A stretch of 64,000 bases of DNA from Bacteroidales bacterium (GCA_024401295.1 JAKSLG010000008.1:1-64000); one strand, 5' to 3'; positions 1-9,632 are shown, counted from the stretch's first letter. Program-made: numbers and translations. Notes: generated by a model from the letters alone, not told the origin.

Positions 1-528
1 GCCTTTCTTGTCATTTTTTTCACGCTCCTCCAATGATGCGACACTTATGGCTTCGTTGAAGCCATTTCGGAAGGTGACTTTTTGCTTGAGCGGTGTCACT
101 CCACTGAGGCGGCATTTCTCTCCTGATGTTCTTCACAGGCTCAAGGCGACTTTCATGGCTTCGTCACAGCAAGGACGAATGTCCTAAAAGTACGAAAAGC
201 ACTATTGAGCATCCCTTCATGCTCCGTTGAAAATACGAGATAATTCCGTACTAAGTCCGTTTCACCTCCGTTTCAGGTCCGATTCAAGTCCGATTTATGG
301 ACGGAGATGTCACGGAGGTGAAATATGTTCTTTTTGTGCTTTTTTCGAAGGAATCTGGGAATCATCACGGAGGCACTAGGGAGAAAACTGCGAAGCTGAG
401 CACAAGCCAATGAAGAGTCTGCGGATTATTTCATTTTCGTGCATAACGAGGAAACCATTTGCGGGACATTCACGTAAAAGTGGGTTGTGAGAAAAAGAAC
501 AGAATAGTAATAACATAAATTCATAGAT
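1..528. other. Gene-free region with repeats
   Basis: No open frame here looks like a gene. The stretch holds a small perfect hairpin (GGCTTC/GAAGCC around 49-63) and a short match (about 138-153) to the repeat found downstream of both BspA-like genes. It also has an 11-bp-phased array at 245-300 and a 12-bp inverted repeat. The promoter of the gene at 529 must lie here, but no clean TAnnTTTG box is visible; ACCATTTG at 454-461 is the nearest. Confidence 0.6.
245..323. repeat. 11-bp-phased TCCG array inside an inverted repeat
   Basis: The motif TCCGT/TCCGA recurs five times between 245 and 293 with steps of about 12, 11, 11 and 11 bp. The last three copies lie in the loop of a perfect 12-bp inverted repeat, TTTCACCTCCGT (260-271) and ACGGAGGTGAAA (312-323). 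Similar 11-bp arrays occur at 42954 and 58508. Function is unknown. Confidence 0.6.
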
Positions 529-3500
529 ATGAAAAATTTATTTTCCTTGGTTTTGATGTTGCTCTGCACAGGTCTGGCATGGGGACAAGAGGCTGTTACA
601 GGCGCCGCAATGTATGTGATTGAAGAAAACGGCTTTAGTGGTAGTGGCACAGACAAAGATCTTGATAATATCATAACAAGTTATTCTGGTGATGCCGAAT
701 CGATAGTGATACCGGCTACGCTGCTATGCCCATCTTTTGATGAACAAGTTACAATAACCGAAATCTCGTCTCTTGGTACAAACAGCACTATCAAGAAGGT
801 CACCTTTTCCAGTGATATCCAATCCATATATATTGCGTACGACGCATTCGAAGGATTGTCGGCTCTTGAGGAAGTGATTTTACCTGCTACTGATGTCTAC
901 ACGATCACAGGAGGTACAGAGTTTGTTTACAACACAAACGCTCCAATAGCACCGAGTTGGTCGCTTTCCGAAGGTGTGCTGACTGTGTACAAGAATATTA
1001 CGGCGACTAGTAATAACTACTGGTCTAACAATAAAACAAGTATAACAAAAGTTGTATTTTCAGAAGGCGTTACAACAGTTGGAGCGGGTTCGTTTTATGA
1101 TTGCAAAAATCTTAAGGAGGTGACATTGCCTAAGACCATAACCACAATAGGCGATTGTGCTTTTCAGTACTGTACATCATTGGAATCCATTGAGATACCA
1201 AACAGTGTAACAGTAGTTGTTGGTGCTGCATTTTCCGGATGCTCAAAACTCAGCAGCATAAAACTGTCAGAAAATCAGGCTAGCATATCAAGCGAATGTT
1301 TCCGTTTTTGCACGGAACTTAAGAGTATATATATACCAGCCAGTGTGACATCTATAGCCGGAAGAGCATTTGAAGGCTGTAATAATCTGTCAGAGATATC
1401 TGTAGCAGAGGAAAATAAAAATTACTCTACTTCTGATGATGGGCGGTTGCTGTATAGCAAGGACAAAACAGAACTGGTGTTTGCTGGCAGCATAACGGGA
1501 GAGTACACAATAGACGGAAATGTGACAGAAATATTGGGATATGCCTTTTATAACAGCAAAGGATTGACTTCCGTTGTCATTCCGGAAGGCGTCACAAAGA
1601 TTGGCAACTGTGCTTTTGCCCAGTGCGGCTTGACAAAAGTGAAAATACCAGCAAGCGTGACGTCTTTTGGGGATGCTCCTTTCTCAAAAAACAATCTGGA
1701 AGAACTAGTAGTGGCAGAGGGAAATACGGCATTCGTCTCGGAAGATAATGTAGTCTATTCCATAGACAAGAAAACCCTGACATTTTGCTCATCGAGCAAG
1801 GCAGGTAATTTTGTTGTACCAAATGGCGTAGAAACCATTGGTGGATATGCTTTTTATTGGTGTGACAAGTTAACGTCCATAACGTTTCCTAACAGTGTAA
1901 CATCTATCGGCTCGTCTGCGTTCTCAGCCTGTAACAATTTGTCATCTATTACCATATACAACGAAAAAGTTATTGCGTGTAGAGCAGATATCTCAAGTAT
2001 CAATCTTTATGTTCCTGAAAGCTGCATAGAGGCATACAAAGAGGATAGTAAATGGAAAACAGCAAAAAATATTTTGGGTCTCCCGAACTCCAATGAGGAT
2101 GAAAAGAGCGGTTGGCAGTATAGTATAAATTACAGCAATCAGACAGCGCAGATTACAGGATACAACGGTGACAGGACAAAAGTTGAGATTCCAACGAAAG
2201 TGGACTTTAACGGTCTGGAGCTGAAGGTGATCAATGTACAAAGCATTGAAGGAGGAAGCATCAACTGGCTCACATTGCCAGACGATGTCAACATTACCTA
2301 TTCAGGGGATCTTTTGGAGAAAGTGCCAGGCGTCACTCTCGAAGTGACAACGACAGAGTTCGATAACATCAGTAATATCGGAAGTCTGATTAGGAGTGCC
2401 GTGCTGGTGAAAGTGCCAGAGGAGAAAATAGAAGCATTCAAAAAGAGCTATCCGGATGTGAAGATCTTTGGCGATGGTGCAAACGAAGAGAACAGCGACT
2501 ATGACGAGGAGACCAACACGCTCCAGATAGCCATCGACGAGAATACGAACATCAATGACATTGCAACGATAGTCAACAGCGGTGCGACGATAGCCGAGAA
2601 CATCATCGTGACCCTTGATGGCGACCTCGACCTCACCGAGATAGCCGACGAGGCATTGCAGGCATGGCAGCAGATAGGCACAGAGGAGAATCCGTTCACC
2701 GGCACATTCGACGGTGGAGGCAACAGCATCAAGATCAACGAGGCAATAGGAGCACTCTTCGGAACAATCGGCCAGGAGACGACGTTGGGCAATGACGATC
2801 CGGACTTCGGAATCAAGAACCTGAACATCGTTGTTGGCGAGGCCTCAGCGAACACGGACGAGAAGGTTGAATCGGTAGAGACAGATGACAATGGCGAGGA
2901 GAAGACCATCAGCTACTACGGTCTTCTTGCGCAGAACAACTACGGAACCATCAGGAACACGGTTGTAGTGGGCTCAATCGCATGTGACGAAGACAAAAAT
3001 CTGGGAGAGAATCCGACAGCATGTCTCGTGGCCAACAACGAGGGTGTGATGGACCACGTGGTAGGCTACTTCGGAACAGATGAGGAGGAGACAGCCAACA
3101 AGGCTTCGATCATCGTCATCCAGAACATAGGCCGTGGCCGCACGAAGGGCCGCGTGTCGAAGTCGGCTTCGAACGGCAAGGCGAAAGGCAATTCAGCGCT
3201 CAGCTATGAGCCTGACGAGAAGGAGATAAAGCTCAACTACCGCCTCTACACCGACGAGGAGTTTGCGAGCGGCGAACCGGCCTACTGGCTGAACTTTGAC
3301 GGCGAGGGTTATTCGGGCAGCTTCAGCGGCGAATGGGCAAAAGGCTCGAAACATCCTGTCAAGGTTGTTGCCGACGGCCAAGGTGCGGCAATACGCATCA
3401 GCTATATCCTCGACGGCAAGAACGAGTCAGAAGTGAACCTCAAGGGTGATTTCTTCGCCAACGAGAAGAGCAGACTCAAGATCAACTATGACATCAAGCC

Positions 3501-3867
3501 AGACGCCATCAAGATCAACGGCACGGAGGTGGCCGCAACCATTGGCGCTGACGAGGCAACGATACAGCTGTCGCAGGTTGAGAGAAACGCCAAGGGCGAG
3601 AAGAATGTGACTCTGGTATATAACAAGAGTGCAGCTACGTCAATAGGCGAAGAGAGCTTCGAGACCGTAGCGATAAGCGCCAACGGCAAGAGCATCAGCG
3701 TGAGCGGCGGAGCAGGACAGACGGTTGAGATCTTCGACATCAAGGGCCGCATGGTTGTAAGCCAGACGCTGGACAACAACACTGCAACGATAAGCCTTCC
3801 GGTTGCCGGCATCTATGTTGTCAAGGTCGGCGACGTGACAGAGAAGGTTGTTGTGAGGAGTTTTTGA
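529..3867 (+). CDS. BspA-like leucine-rich-repeat surface protein with type IX sorting domain
   Basis: This 1112-residue secreted protein starts with a clear signal peptide (MKNLFSLVLMLLCTGLAWG). Residues about 60-560 are LRR_5/BspA-type repeats with the pattern 'AF..C..L..I.IP.SVT.IG', broken by two islands starting 'VAEEN/VAEGN'. The middle (about 640-870) looks like a GLUG-type beta-helix ('FTGTFDGGG'). The last 75 residues fit a type A type IX secretion C-terminal domain ('EIFDIKGRMV', 'AGIYVVKVG'). BspA-family proteins act in adhesion; which ligand is bound here cannot be told. The C-terminal half resembles the protein at 43573-47349. Base composition changes sharply near 2450. A hairpin terminator follows directly. 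Confidence 0.88.
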   Translation: MKNLFSLVLMLLCTGLAWGQEAVTGAAMYVIEENGFSGSGTDKDLDNIITSYSGDAESIVIPATLLCPSFDEQVTITEISSLGTNSTIKKVTFSSDIQSIYIAYDAFEGLSALEEVILPATDVYTITGGTEFVYNTNAPIAPSWSLSEGVLTVYKNITATSNNYWSNNKTSITKVVFSEGVTTVGAGSFYDCKNLKEVTLPKTITTIGDCAFQYCTSLESIEIPNSVTVVVGAAFSGCSKLSSIKLSENQASISSECFRFCTELKSIYIPASVTSIAGRAFEGCNNLSEISVAEENKNYSTSDDGRLLYSKDKTELVFAGSITGEYTIDGNVTEILGYAFYNSKGLTSVVIPEGVTKIGNCAFAQCGLTKVKIPASVTSFGDAPFSKNNLEELVVAEGNTAFVSEDNVVYSIDKKTLTFCSSSKAGNFVVPNGVETIGGYAFYWCDKLTSITFPNSVTSIGSSAFSACNNLSSITIYNEKVIACRADISSINLYVPESCIEAYKEDSKWKTAKNILGLPNSNEDEKSGWQYSINYSNQTAQITGYNGDRTKVEIPTKVDFNGLELKVINVQSIEGGSINWLTLPDDVNITYSGDLLEKVPGVTLEVTTTEFDNISNIGSLIRSAVLVKVPEEKIEAFKKSYPDVKIFGDGANEENSDYDEETNTLQIAIDENTNINDIATIVNSGATIAENIIVTLDGDLDLTEIADEALQAWQQIGTEENPFTGTFDGGGNSIKINEAIGALFGTIGQETTLGNDDPDFGIKNLNIVVGEASANTDEKVESVETDDNGEEKTISYYGLLAQNNYGTIRNTVVVGSIACDEDKNLGENPTACLVANNEGVMDHVVGYFGTDEEETANKASIIVIQNIGRGRTKGRVSKSASNGKAKGNSALSYEPDEKEIKLNYRLYTDEEFASGEPAYWLNFDGEGYSGSFSGEWAKGSKHPVKVVADGQGAAIRISYILDGKNESEVNLKGDFFANEKSRLKINYDIKPDAIKINGTEVAATIGADEATIQLSQVERNAKGEKNVTLVYNKSAATSIGEESFETVAISANGKSISVSGGAGQTVEIFDIKGRMVVSQTLDNNTATISLPVAGIYVVKVGDVTEKVVVRSF

Positions 3868-3908
3868 GTTTTGAGTTTTAAGTTTTGAAGTTATAAGTGA
3901 ATAAGTGG

Positions 3909-3940
3909 CGACGCCGGGTTTTGACTTGGCGTCGTTTTTT
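3909..3940 (+). terminator. Intrinsic terminator of the first BspA-like gene
   Basis: Arms CGACGCC and GGCGTCG are followed by a T run. The same hairpin, with almost the same loop, follows the second BspA-like gene at 43515-43550 on the other strand. Confidence 0.85.
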
Positions 3941-4054
3941 ATGTTAGAATTATTATGTTCGGCGTAGGCTCAGAGGAAACGAAGTGCTATTCGTGGACAA
4001 GTCTTCCATCTTCTGTGCCGACGAAAAGACAGAAGCAAGAAAAGGCTCGTCGCT

Positions 4055-4185
4055 GAGAGCTGTCTCGCTAAAAAATCGTCTCACTCAGCTACACGGCAAA
4101 AACTCGCTCCGCTCAGACATTTGCCGCGCTTCACGCTGATCTTACCGATTTTTTTTAACGCAAACAGCTCAAGGCGACTTTTTTG
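4055..4185 (+). repeat. Dispersed intergenic repeat, copy A
   Basis: About 130 bp that match the reverse complement of 43229-43359 with few differences. The element contains CGGCAAA/TTTGCCG arms and ends with GCTCAAGGCGACTTT. Both copies lie just downstream of a BspA-like gene. It does not encode a plausible protein. Confidence 0.8.
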
Positions 4186-4323
4186 CTTAAGCGACAGACA
4201 CTTTAAGTTCTAAGTGGCAAGTTATAAGTTGTGAGTTTGTTCAGAATGGGCTTGAGCTACGTCGAACGGAATGGTGACTTAAAAATTAGGGCTTATGAAA
4301 TAAAACGCTGGTCATATAAAACA

Positions 4324-4357
4324 AAAGCCAACCCTCATCTGAGAGTTGGCTTTTTTT
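4324..4357. terminator. Bidirectional hairpin terminator after purU
   Basis: AAAGCCAACCCTC pairs with GAGAGTTGGCTTT. T runs on both sides make it usable from either direction. It lies 20 bp past the purU stop. Confidence 0.8.
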
Positions 4358-4377
4358 ATCTGCGATTTAACTGAAAA

Positions 4378-5247
4378 TCAGTTGAAGATGACCGTCTTGT
4401 TCTCGAACACGAGTGTGCGACGTGCAACGTGTGCGGCAACAGCACGTGAGAGGACGATCTTTTCGACATCCTTGCCCTTCTGGACGAGCGTTTCCGGCGT
4501 GTCGCGGTGAGTGACCTTCACGATGTCCTGCTCAATGATTGGACCGGCATCGAGGTCTTCTGTAACGTAGTGGCTCGTTGCACCGATGAGTTTCACACCA
4601 CGAGCGTATGCCTGATGATACGGCTTTGCGCCGACGAAGGCCGGCAGCGTCGAATGGTGGATGTTGATGATTCGATTTGGGAACGAACGAATGAAATCAC
4701 TTGAGAGAATCTGCATATAACGTGCAAGAACGACAAAATCAATCTGATTATCATTCATGAGCTTCATCTGCAGCTGTTCCTGCTCAGCCTTGTTTTCCTT
4801 CGTGATCTTGATTAGATGGAAAGGTATGCCAAATTGGTCGGCCACGGTCTTCATCTCCTCATGGTTGCCAATGATAAGCGGAATCTCGACATCGAGTTCG
4901 CCGCCATGATAGCGAGCCAAAAGGTCATAGAGACAATGCGACAGTTTTGACACCATTATGGCCATGCGCAACTTGTGGTCGCTGAAATCGAGCTGCCATG
5001 TCATGTGGCAAGGTGTTGCAATGGCATGCTGGAAAGCCGGAGCAATCTGATCCTTGGTGAGCGCAAATCCTTCAAGTTCCCACTCGACACGCATGAAAAA
5101 TTGTCCTTCGAGTTTGTCTGTATGCTGATCGAGGGCAACGATGTTGCCGCTGTTGCGCTGAATGAAATCTGTCACGCGCGAGATAAGACCCTTCTGGTCA
5201 GGGCAATGAATGCGCAAAATGGCGGTTACGTTTTTTGTCTGTTCCAT
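4378..5247 (-). CDS. purU: Formyltetrahydrofolate deformylase
   Basis: Hydrolyses 10-formyl-tetrahydrofolate to formate and tetrahydrofolate, balancing the one-carbon pool and supplying formate. An N-terminal ACT domain (about residues 7-85, 'ILRIHCPDQKGLISRV') is followed by a formyltransferase domain with 'INIHHSTLPAF' and the catalytic-aspartate segment 'VTEDLDAGPI'. The 289-residue length fits the family. A longer frame is open to 5319, but the promoter box at 5268-5275 lies inside it, so I place the start at the ATG at 5247. It is divergent from purN, another 10-formyl-tetrahydrofolate enzyme. Confidence 0.95.
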   Translation of the reverse strand: MEQTKNVTAILRIHCPDQKGLISRVTDFIQRNSGNIVALDQHTDKLEGQFFMRVEWELEGFALTKDQIAPAFQHAIATPCHMTWQLDFSDHKLRMAIMVSKLSHCLYDLLARYHGGELDVEIPLIIGNHEEMKTVADQFGIPFHLIKITKENKAEQEQLQMKLMNDNQIDFVVLARYMQILSSDFIRSFPNRIINIHHSTLPAFVGAKPYHQAYARGVKLIGATSHYVTEDLDAGPIIEQDIVKVTHRDTPETLVQKGKDVEKIVLSRAVAAHVARRTLVFENKTVIFN

Positions 5248-5267
5248 CTTCGTTTCTATTTCGGCCG

Positions 5268-5275
5268 CAAAGTTA
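5268..5275 (-). promoter_or_regulatory. -7 box of purU
   Basis: TAACTTTG on the minus strand matches the Bacteroidetes -7 consensus TAnnTTTG. It leaves a leader of about 10-15 nt before the 5247 start and rules out upstream starts. Confidence 0.7.
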
Positions 5276-5422
5276 ACCATAAGAGTTTTAATTTGCATAA
5301 TCTGAGAATATAAAAACAAAGCAGAAATTCCACATAACTACATGAAGCACTTTCATTTCAAATCAAAAAATAACTACATTGCATTTGGTATATCTGAACA
5401 ATTTTTTTTCGTTAAAAATTTA

Positions 5423-5430
5423 TAACTTTG
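5423..5430 (+). promoter_or_regulatory. -7 box of purN
   Basis: TAACTTTG lies only 5 bp before the ATG at 5436. Initiation at the usual distance would fall on or next to the start codon, implying a leaderless or nearly leaderless transcript. Confidence 0.65.
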
Positions 5431-5435
5431 CGGTC

Positions 5436-6026
5436 ATGTTGAAACTAGGTGTTATGGCTTCTGGCGGTGGAAGCAACTTCAAAGCAATATTGAACCGCAT
5501 GGATAGTGGCGACCTCGACGCCCGTTGCGAATTCCTGATTACGAACAACGGCGGATGTGGTGCGGTTGGTCATGCCGAGTCGCACAACATCCCTGTCTAT
5601 CATATTTCCGGCAAGACACATCCTGACGTGGCCGACTATGAGGCTGCACTCCTCAGCGTGATTGAGAAACATTCCATCGACTTGCTCATTCTGGCCGGAT
5701 ACATGAAAAAGATACCGGATTGCGTCGTTGAGAAGATGCCTGACAGGATCTTGAACATACACCCTTCGCTATTGCCGAAATTTGGCGGAAAAGGTTTCTG
5801 GGGACTTCATGTTCACGAGGCCGTACTTGCTGCAGGCGATAAGGAATCGGGCCCTACTGTTCACCTCGTTTCAAACGAAATTGATGCCGGACGCATCCTT
5901 GCCCAGCGCAGAGTGCCTGTGATGGAAGGCGACACACCTGAAACACTTCAGGCAAGAGTGCTGGTTCAGGAGCATGACATCTTTTGGCGCACCATAAAGG
6001 AATACGGCGCATCACTTGGGAAATAA
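5436..6026 (+). CDS. purN: Phosphoribosylglycinamide formyltransferase
   Basis: Third step of de novo purine synthesis: transfers formyl from 10-formyl-tetrahydrofolate to GAR, giving FGAR. The 196-residue protein has the N-terminal 'VMASGGGSNFKAI' phosphate-binding loop, the folate-site motif 'NIHPSLLPKF' and 'NEIDAGRIL' with the conserved catalytic aspartate. I chose the ATG at 5436 because the frame further upstream contains the promoter box; a second in-frame ATG at 5454 (MASGGG) is possible if transcription starts inside the gene. It stands alone and is followed by a bidirectional terminator. Confidence 0.95.
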   Translation: MLKLGVMASGGGSNFKAILNRMDSGDLDARCEFLITNNGGCGAVGHAESHNIPVYHISGKTHPDVADYEAALLSVIEKHSIDLLILAGYMKKIPDCVVEKMPDRILNIHPSLLPKFGGKGFWGLHVHEAVLAAGDKESGPTVHLVSNEIDAGRILAQRRVPVMEGDTPETLQARVLVQEHDIFWRTIKEYGASLGK

Positions 6027-6044
6027 GCATACGCTATCAAATAA

Positions 6045-6086
6045 AAAATCTACCTTCTTGCTTGTCAAAAAGGTAGATTTTCTTTT
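6045..6086. terminator. Bidirectional terminator between convergent genes
   Basis: AAAATCTACCTT pairs with AAGGTAGATTTT, with A/T runs on both sides. It serves purN and the convergent lamin-tail gene. Confidence 0.85.
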
Positions 6087-6101
6087 TATGCATGTTTTGT
6101 C

Positions 6102-9100
6102 CTACTGCTTTGGCGGCAGGATCACACAACTGCGCTTGAACTCCTTGCGCTTGCCTCCCGTCTGCCATGCCGAGATGTAAACGATATATGTTCCCGGTGA
6201 CATGACCTGACCATTGTCGGAACGACCATCCCAACGCAATTCACCAGAGACCGACATCGGAGTGTTGTTGAGCGGCATGGCAATAAGTTCGCCATACGAC
6301 GTGAAGATCTTCATCGTAGCATTCCATTGGCCATCATCGAAGCGAGTGGCAATAACCATCTCCGAATCCGTGCCGTCGCCGTTTGGAGTGAATTTTCTTC
6401 TGATCATCTCGATATCTGATTCAGGCTTTGCGATGCCATCACGATTTTGCGAGTTCACCTCCGTTGGAGTTGAATAGCCACAGAACGACGAAGCCGATGT
6501 CCAATTGGCAGCATCGTTGGTCGGACCGTCTGTCTTGATTCGTTCAAGCGATACGTTATGATGATCGGCCTGCAACTGCGAATACATCGACTCTGAATAT
6601 GTCAACTCATCGATTACATAACCATCAATGAGACAGATTGTGAAAGTGCCTTCCGATGGCAGGTTGCCCAACTGGCTGTTGCCGACGAGCATCTCGGGAT
6701 GCAATGGCGAACATGATGCCACAAAGATCAGGCTGTCGTTACACAGGACAATGTAATCGCCTGGGAACATGAGCCTTGACGTCTCTGACATTCTCGTGCA
6801 TGACTTTAAGATGCCATCGCTTTTCTGACCGAAAAAGAGGTCATGGAGATCAAATGTGCTTTGGCTTCGATTATATATTTCGACGAAATCAGCCGACGAC
6901 GGATTGGCATTGCTCATAATCTCGTTGATTACAATATCGCCATAACCTATCGGCGCTGGAACAGCCAGCTTCATATCGCCCATTTCGAGGCTATTTCCAG
7001 CCAAATCTTCAACGGAAATACCACCGACGGAATATACAGCTCCACTCGCAACAGTCGTATTCAAGGCGATCGTAAAATCGGCCAGAGTGACATTGTCAAC
7101 ATCCACTATGCTGAACTCATATTGAACATCGCCAATTCTGATTTTATGCTCAAATGTTGTGGTGTCAACTGGCTCGCTGAACGTCAGGTAAATCAGTGTT
7201 CCTGCTTTGTTGATTGAAAGATTTTTGACTACAGGAGATGTCGTATCAATCTGGTCCATCACAACGGAATTTACGCATCCCGGAGTTCCGCCCATGCTTG
7301 CCTCAGAAGGCTTCCAGCAACTCTTGTCCTGCGACATGTTGAATGGGTCGCATTTCTCTAGTGACCAGCCTTTCTTCGACTTGAACGACTCGCCATATTG
7401 TGCCGCAGAATAATCTATATAATCGGCAACTACGCCATCAGCATTGCTGAGGATAATGCGTCCGCCATTATTTGCCAATGTTGGCCATGGCTTGGCTGCA
7501 CACACTTTGCCAAAAGGCTTAAACTCATCGACATGCGTCTGACCACAGATTATGACACACTCCTCCGGACCGACATAACACTCAGCCAAAACACCTGTTG
7601 CGTTACCATTGGATATTGTCCATTCTGTCAAATCAAGGACCTCCTTCGACGTGTTTATAATCTCGACATATTCAACAGAAGGCAAGCCATATTCATCGGA
7701 TGGATTCGACATTATCTCGTTGATAACCACACATCCTCTAAAGAATATATCAGACGATTCCGGCTTTTCTTCAATGTTCAAACGTCCATTGGTCTCAAGA
7801 CTCTCAAGGAAATATACGCCTTCCTTACGCGTCTTGCTGAATACGGTCTCGACGCCCATGTAATTCTGCTTCGGATGAGCCGATGGCTGAATGATGCACT
7901 CGGCGCGGCATAATGAATCTTTTGATGCCTCTATGCTATATTTATATGTATTGTCAATCATCTCGCGACGAACGACTACCGCCACTTCGCCCATCATCGA
8001 CGAAAGGAAATCCTTTCCTGTTGCTGCCAGGCTCGTATTCGTCCCATTCTTGCGACGATTCAGCGAAACGGTCTTGTTCGTTCCGCCAAATTGCACGAAA
8101 ACGCCACTCTTCAGACTGTCATCCTCGGCTGTAAGGAATACACGCATCATGTTCGACGACGACAATGCATTCTCATATCTGAACATCATCTTCCATTCCG
8201 CTACCGTGTCGAGTCGTGCCACTTCCGTAGCAATGAATGCCGGACTCTTCTCGCTCCGCGAACGTAACTCGAGCTGGCCATCGCTGACGACATAATCTGT
8301 CGCCATTCCACTCCACTCATAACCAGCAAATGTCAGAGGACCGACAGGATCGGGATCCGTACCCGTGTCAGATTCCGAATCCTCATTCAGGATTATGTTG
8401 ATTCGACCAGAAGTCTCAAACGTTTCGAGGAAATAAACGCCTTCCTTGCGCGTCTTGCTGAATACGGTCTCGACGCCCATATAATTCTGTATCGGATGTG
8501 CCGATGGCTGAATGATACACTCGGCATGGCAGATTGATTCGCCCTTTTCTGCTTCAAGGTAATAGTTGTACGTATTGTCTATCATCTCGCGACGAACAAC
8601 TACTGACACCTTACCCGTCGTCGACGAAAGGAAATCCTTGTCCATCGCTACCAGACTGGTATTCGTCCCATTCTTGCGACGATTCAGCGAAACAGTCTTG
8701 TTCGTTCCACCAAATTGCAAAAAGATACCGCTCTTCAAATTATCATCTTCGGCCGTAAGAAATACACGCATCATGTTAGATGACGACAATGCATTCTCAT
8801 ATCTGAACGTCATATTCCATTCTGCTACCGTGTCGAGTTGCGCCACTTCCGTCGCTATGAATGCCGGACTCTTCTCACTCTGCGAACGCAACTCGAGCTG
8901 GCCATTGCTGACGACATAATCCGTCGTCATTCCGCTCCACTCATAACCAGCAAATGTCAGAGGACCGGCAGGCTCTGGGTCCGAATCAGGGTCTTGACTC
9001 TGACCCGGATCATCAGGTTTCTGAGGCTGCGGAAGTTCTTCCGTAGAAATATCAAGATCCTTTATAAGGATATTATCGACGTTTTTCGATGAATACTGGA

Positions 9101-9632
9101 TATTGAATCCGACATACTGACCGTCATAAGCCGATGACAGATTACATTCTTCGCTAAACTTATTCGTCTGGTTGTCACATTTCACCTCGACATCCATGCC
9201 TAACACACATTCGCCATCACTACCCGCCAGACTCTTTCTCACGACAATGTCAACCTCTGCTGGAAACGAAGTAAACAGGTCGTCTGCCGACATCAGTTCC
9301 TTTTCCTCTTCATTACAAAGCACAATGTTTTTCGCATTATTGCCGATTCTGACATTCATGCCTTTTGTTAGCTTTTCATCCGCTAAAAAATAAAACCACA
9401 TGCGGTTTGCATTCGATAATGTCGATTTTATCGTTGCATGAAAATGCCAGACATTGATTTCTGACAATTCATCAACCTTTGCATATATGTTCGTCGGCGA
9501 ACCCTGATAAGCATCCGATTCAAGAAAAGAATACCCTTCAACGTCAGATTGCCAGTCAAATTCATCAATCTTTATCTGCGACGATGCCAGAATGGCAAAA
9601 AGAGTTAAAAATGATAGTAAAAAGAGTCTCAT
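6102..9632 (-). CDS. Secreted lamin-tail-domain protein with gliding-type C-terminal domain
   Basis: This 1176-residue protein has a signal peptide (MRLFLLSFLTLFAILASS). Three beta-rich modules of about 190 residues follow. The second and third (both begin 'GPLTFAGYEWSGM') are nearly identical and are joined by Asp/Pro-rich linkers; the first is divergent. Then come two lamin-tail domains ('VVINEIMSNPSDE', 'IVINEIMSNANPSS') around a Big/CHU-type region. The last 95 residues ('FTPNGDG', 'LRWDGRSDNG', 'SPGTYIVYI') fit a CHU_C/type B type IX secretion domain or a FlgD-like Ig fold. Probable cell-surface or secreted protein; the substrate is unknown. It is a single gene with its own promoter. Confidence 0.85.
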   Translation of the reverse strand: MRLFLLSFLTLFAILASSQIKIDEFDWQSDVEGYSFLESDAYQGSPTNIYAKVDELSEINVWHFHATIKSTLSNANRMWFYFLADEKLTKGMNVRIGNNAKNIVLCNEEEKELMSADDLFTSFPAEVDIVVRKSLAGSDGECVLGMDVEVKCDNQTNKFSEECNLSSAYDGQYVGFNIQYSSKNVDNILIKDLDISTEELPQPQKPDDPGQSQDPDSDPEPAGPLTFAGYEWSGMTTDYVVSNGQLELRSQSEKSPAFIATEVAQLDTVAEWNMTFRYENALSSSNMMRVFLTAEDDNLKSGIFLQFGGTNKTVSLNRRKNGTNTSLVAMDKDFLSSTTGKVSVVVRREMIDNTYNYYLEAEKGESICHAECIIQPSAHPIQNYMGVETVFSKTRKEGVYFLETFETSGRINIILNEDSESDTGTDPDPVGPLTFAGYEWSGMATDYVVSDGQLELRSRSEKSPAFIATEVARLDTVAEWKMMFRYENALSSSNMMRVFLTAEDDSLKSGVFVQFGGTNKTVSLNRRKNGTNTSLAATGKDFLSSMMGEVAVVVRREMIDNTYKYSIEASKDSLCRAECIIQPSAHPKQNYMGVETVFSKTRKEGVYFLESLETNGRLNIEEKPESSDIFFRGCVVINEIMSNPSDEYGLPSVEYVEIINTSKEVLDLTEWTISNGNATGVLAECYVGPEECVIICGQTHVDEFKPFGKVCAAKPWPTLANNGGRIILSNADGVVADYIDYSAAQYGESFKSKKGWSLEKCDPFNMSQDKSCWKPSEASMGGTPGCVNSVVMDQIDTTSPVVKNLSINKAGTLIYLTFSEPVDTTTFEHKIRIGDVQYEFSIVDVDNVTLADFTIALNTTVASGAVYSVGGISVEDLAGNSLEMGDMKLAVPAPIGYGDIVINEIMSNANPSSADFVEIYNRSQSTFDLHDLFFGQKSDGILKSCTRMSETSRLMFPGDYIVLCNDSLIFVASCSPLHPEMLVGNSQLGNLPSEGTFTICLIDGYVIDELTYSESMYSQLQADHHNVSLERIKTDGPTNDAANWTSASSFCGYSTPTEVNSQNRDGIAKPESDIEMIRRKFTPNGDGTDSEMVIATRFDDGQWNATMKIFTSYGELIAMPLNNTPMSVSGELRWDGRSDNGQVMSPGTYIVYISAWQTGGKRKEFKRSCVILPPKQ

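Larger units (their letters stand above)
3868..4377. other. Intergenic region with terminators and a dispersed repeat
   Basis: No gene is visible in this 510-bp gap. It holds the terminator of the upstream BspA-like gene, a copy of a repeat shared with 43229-43359, AT-rich filler, and the terminator of purU. Confidence 0.7.

Noticed and set aside
2499-2909. Minus-strand open frame of 136 codons inside the first BspA-like gene
   Set aside because: Serine/valine-rich shadow of the GC-rich coding strand; the sense protein has recognisable domains.
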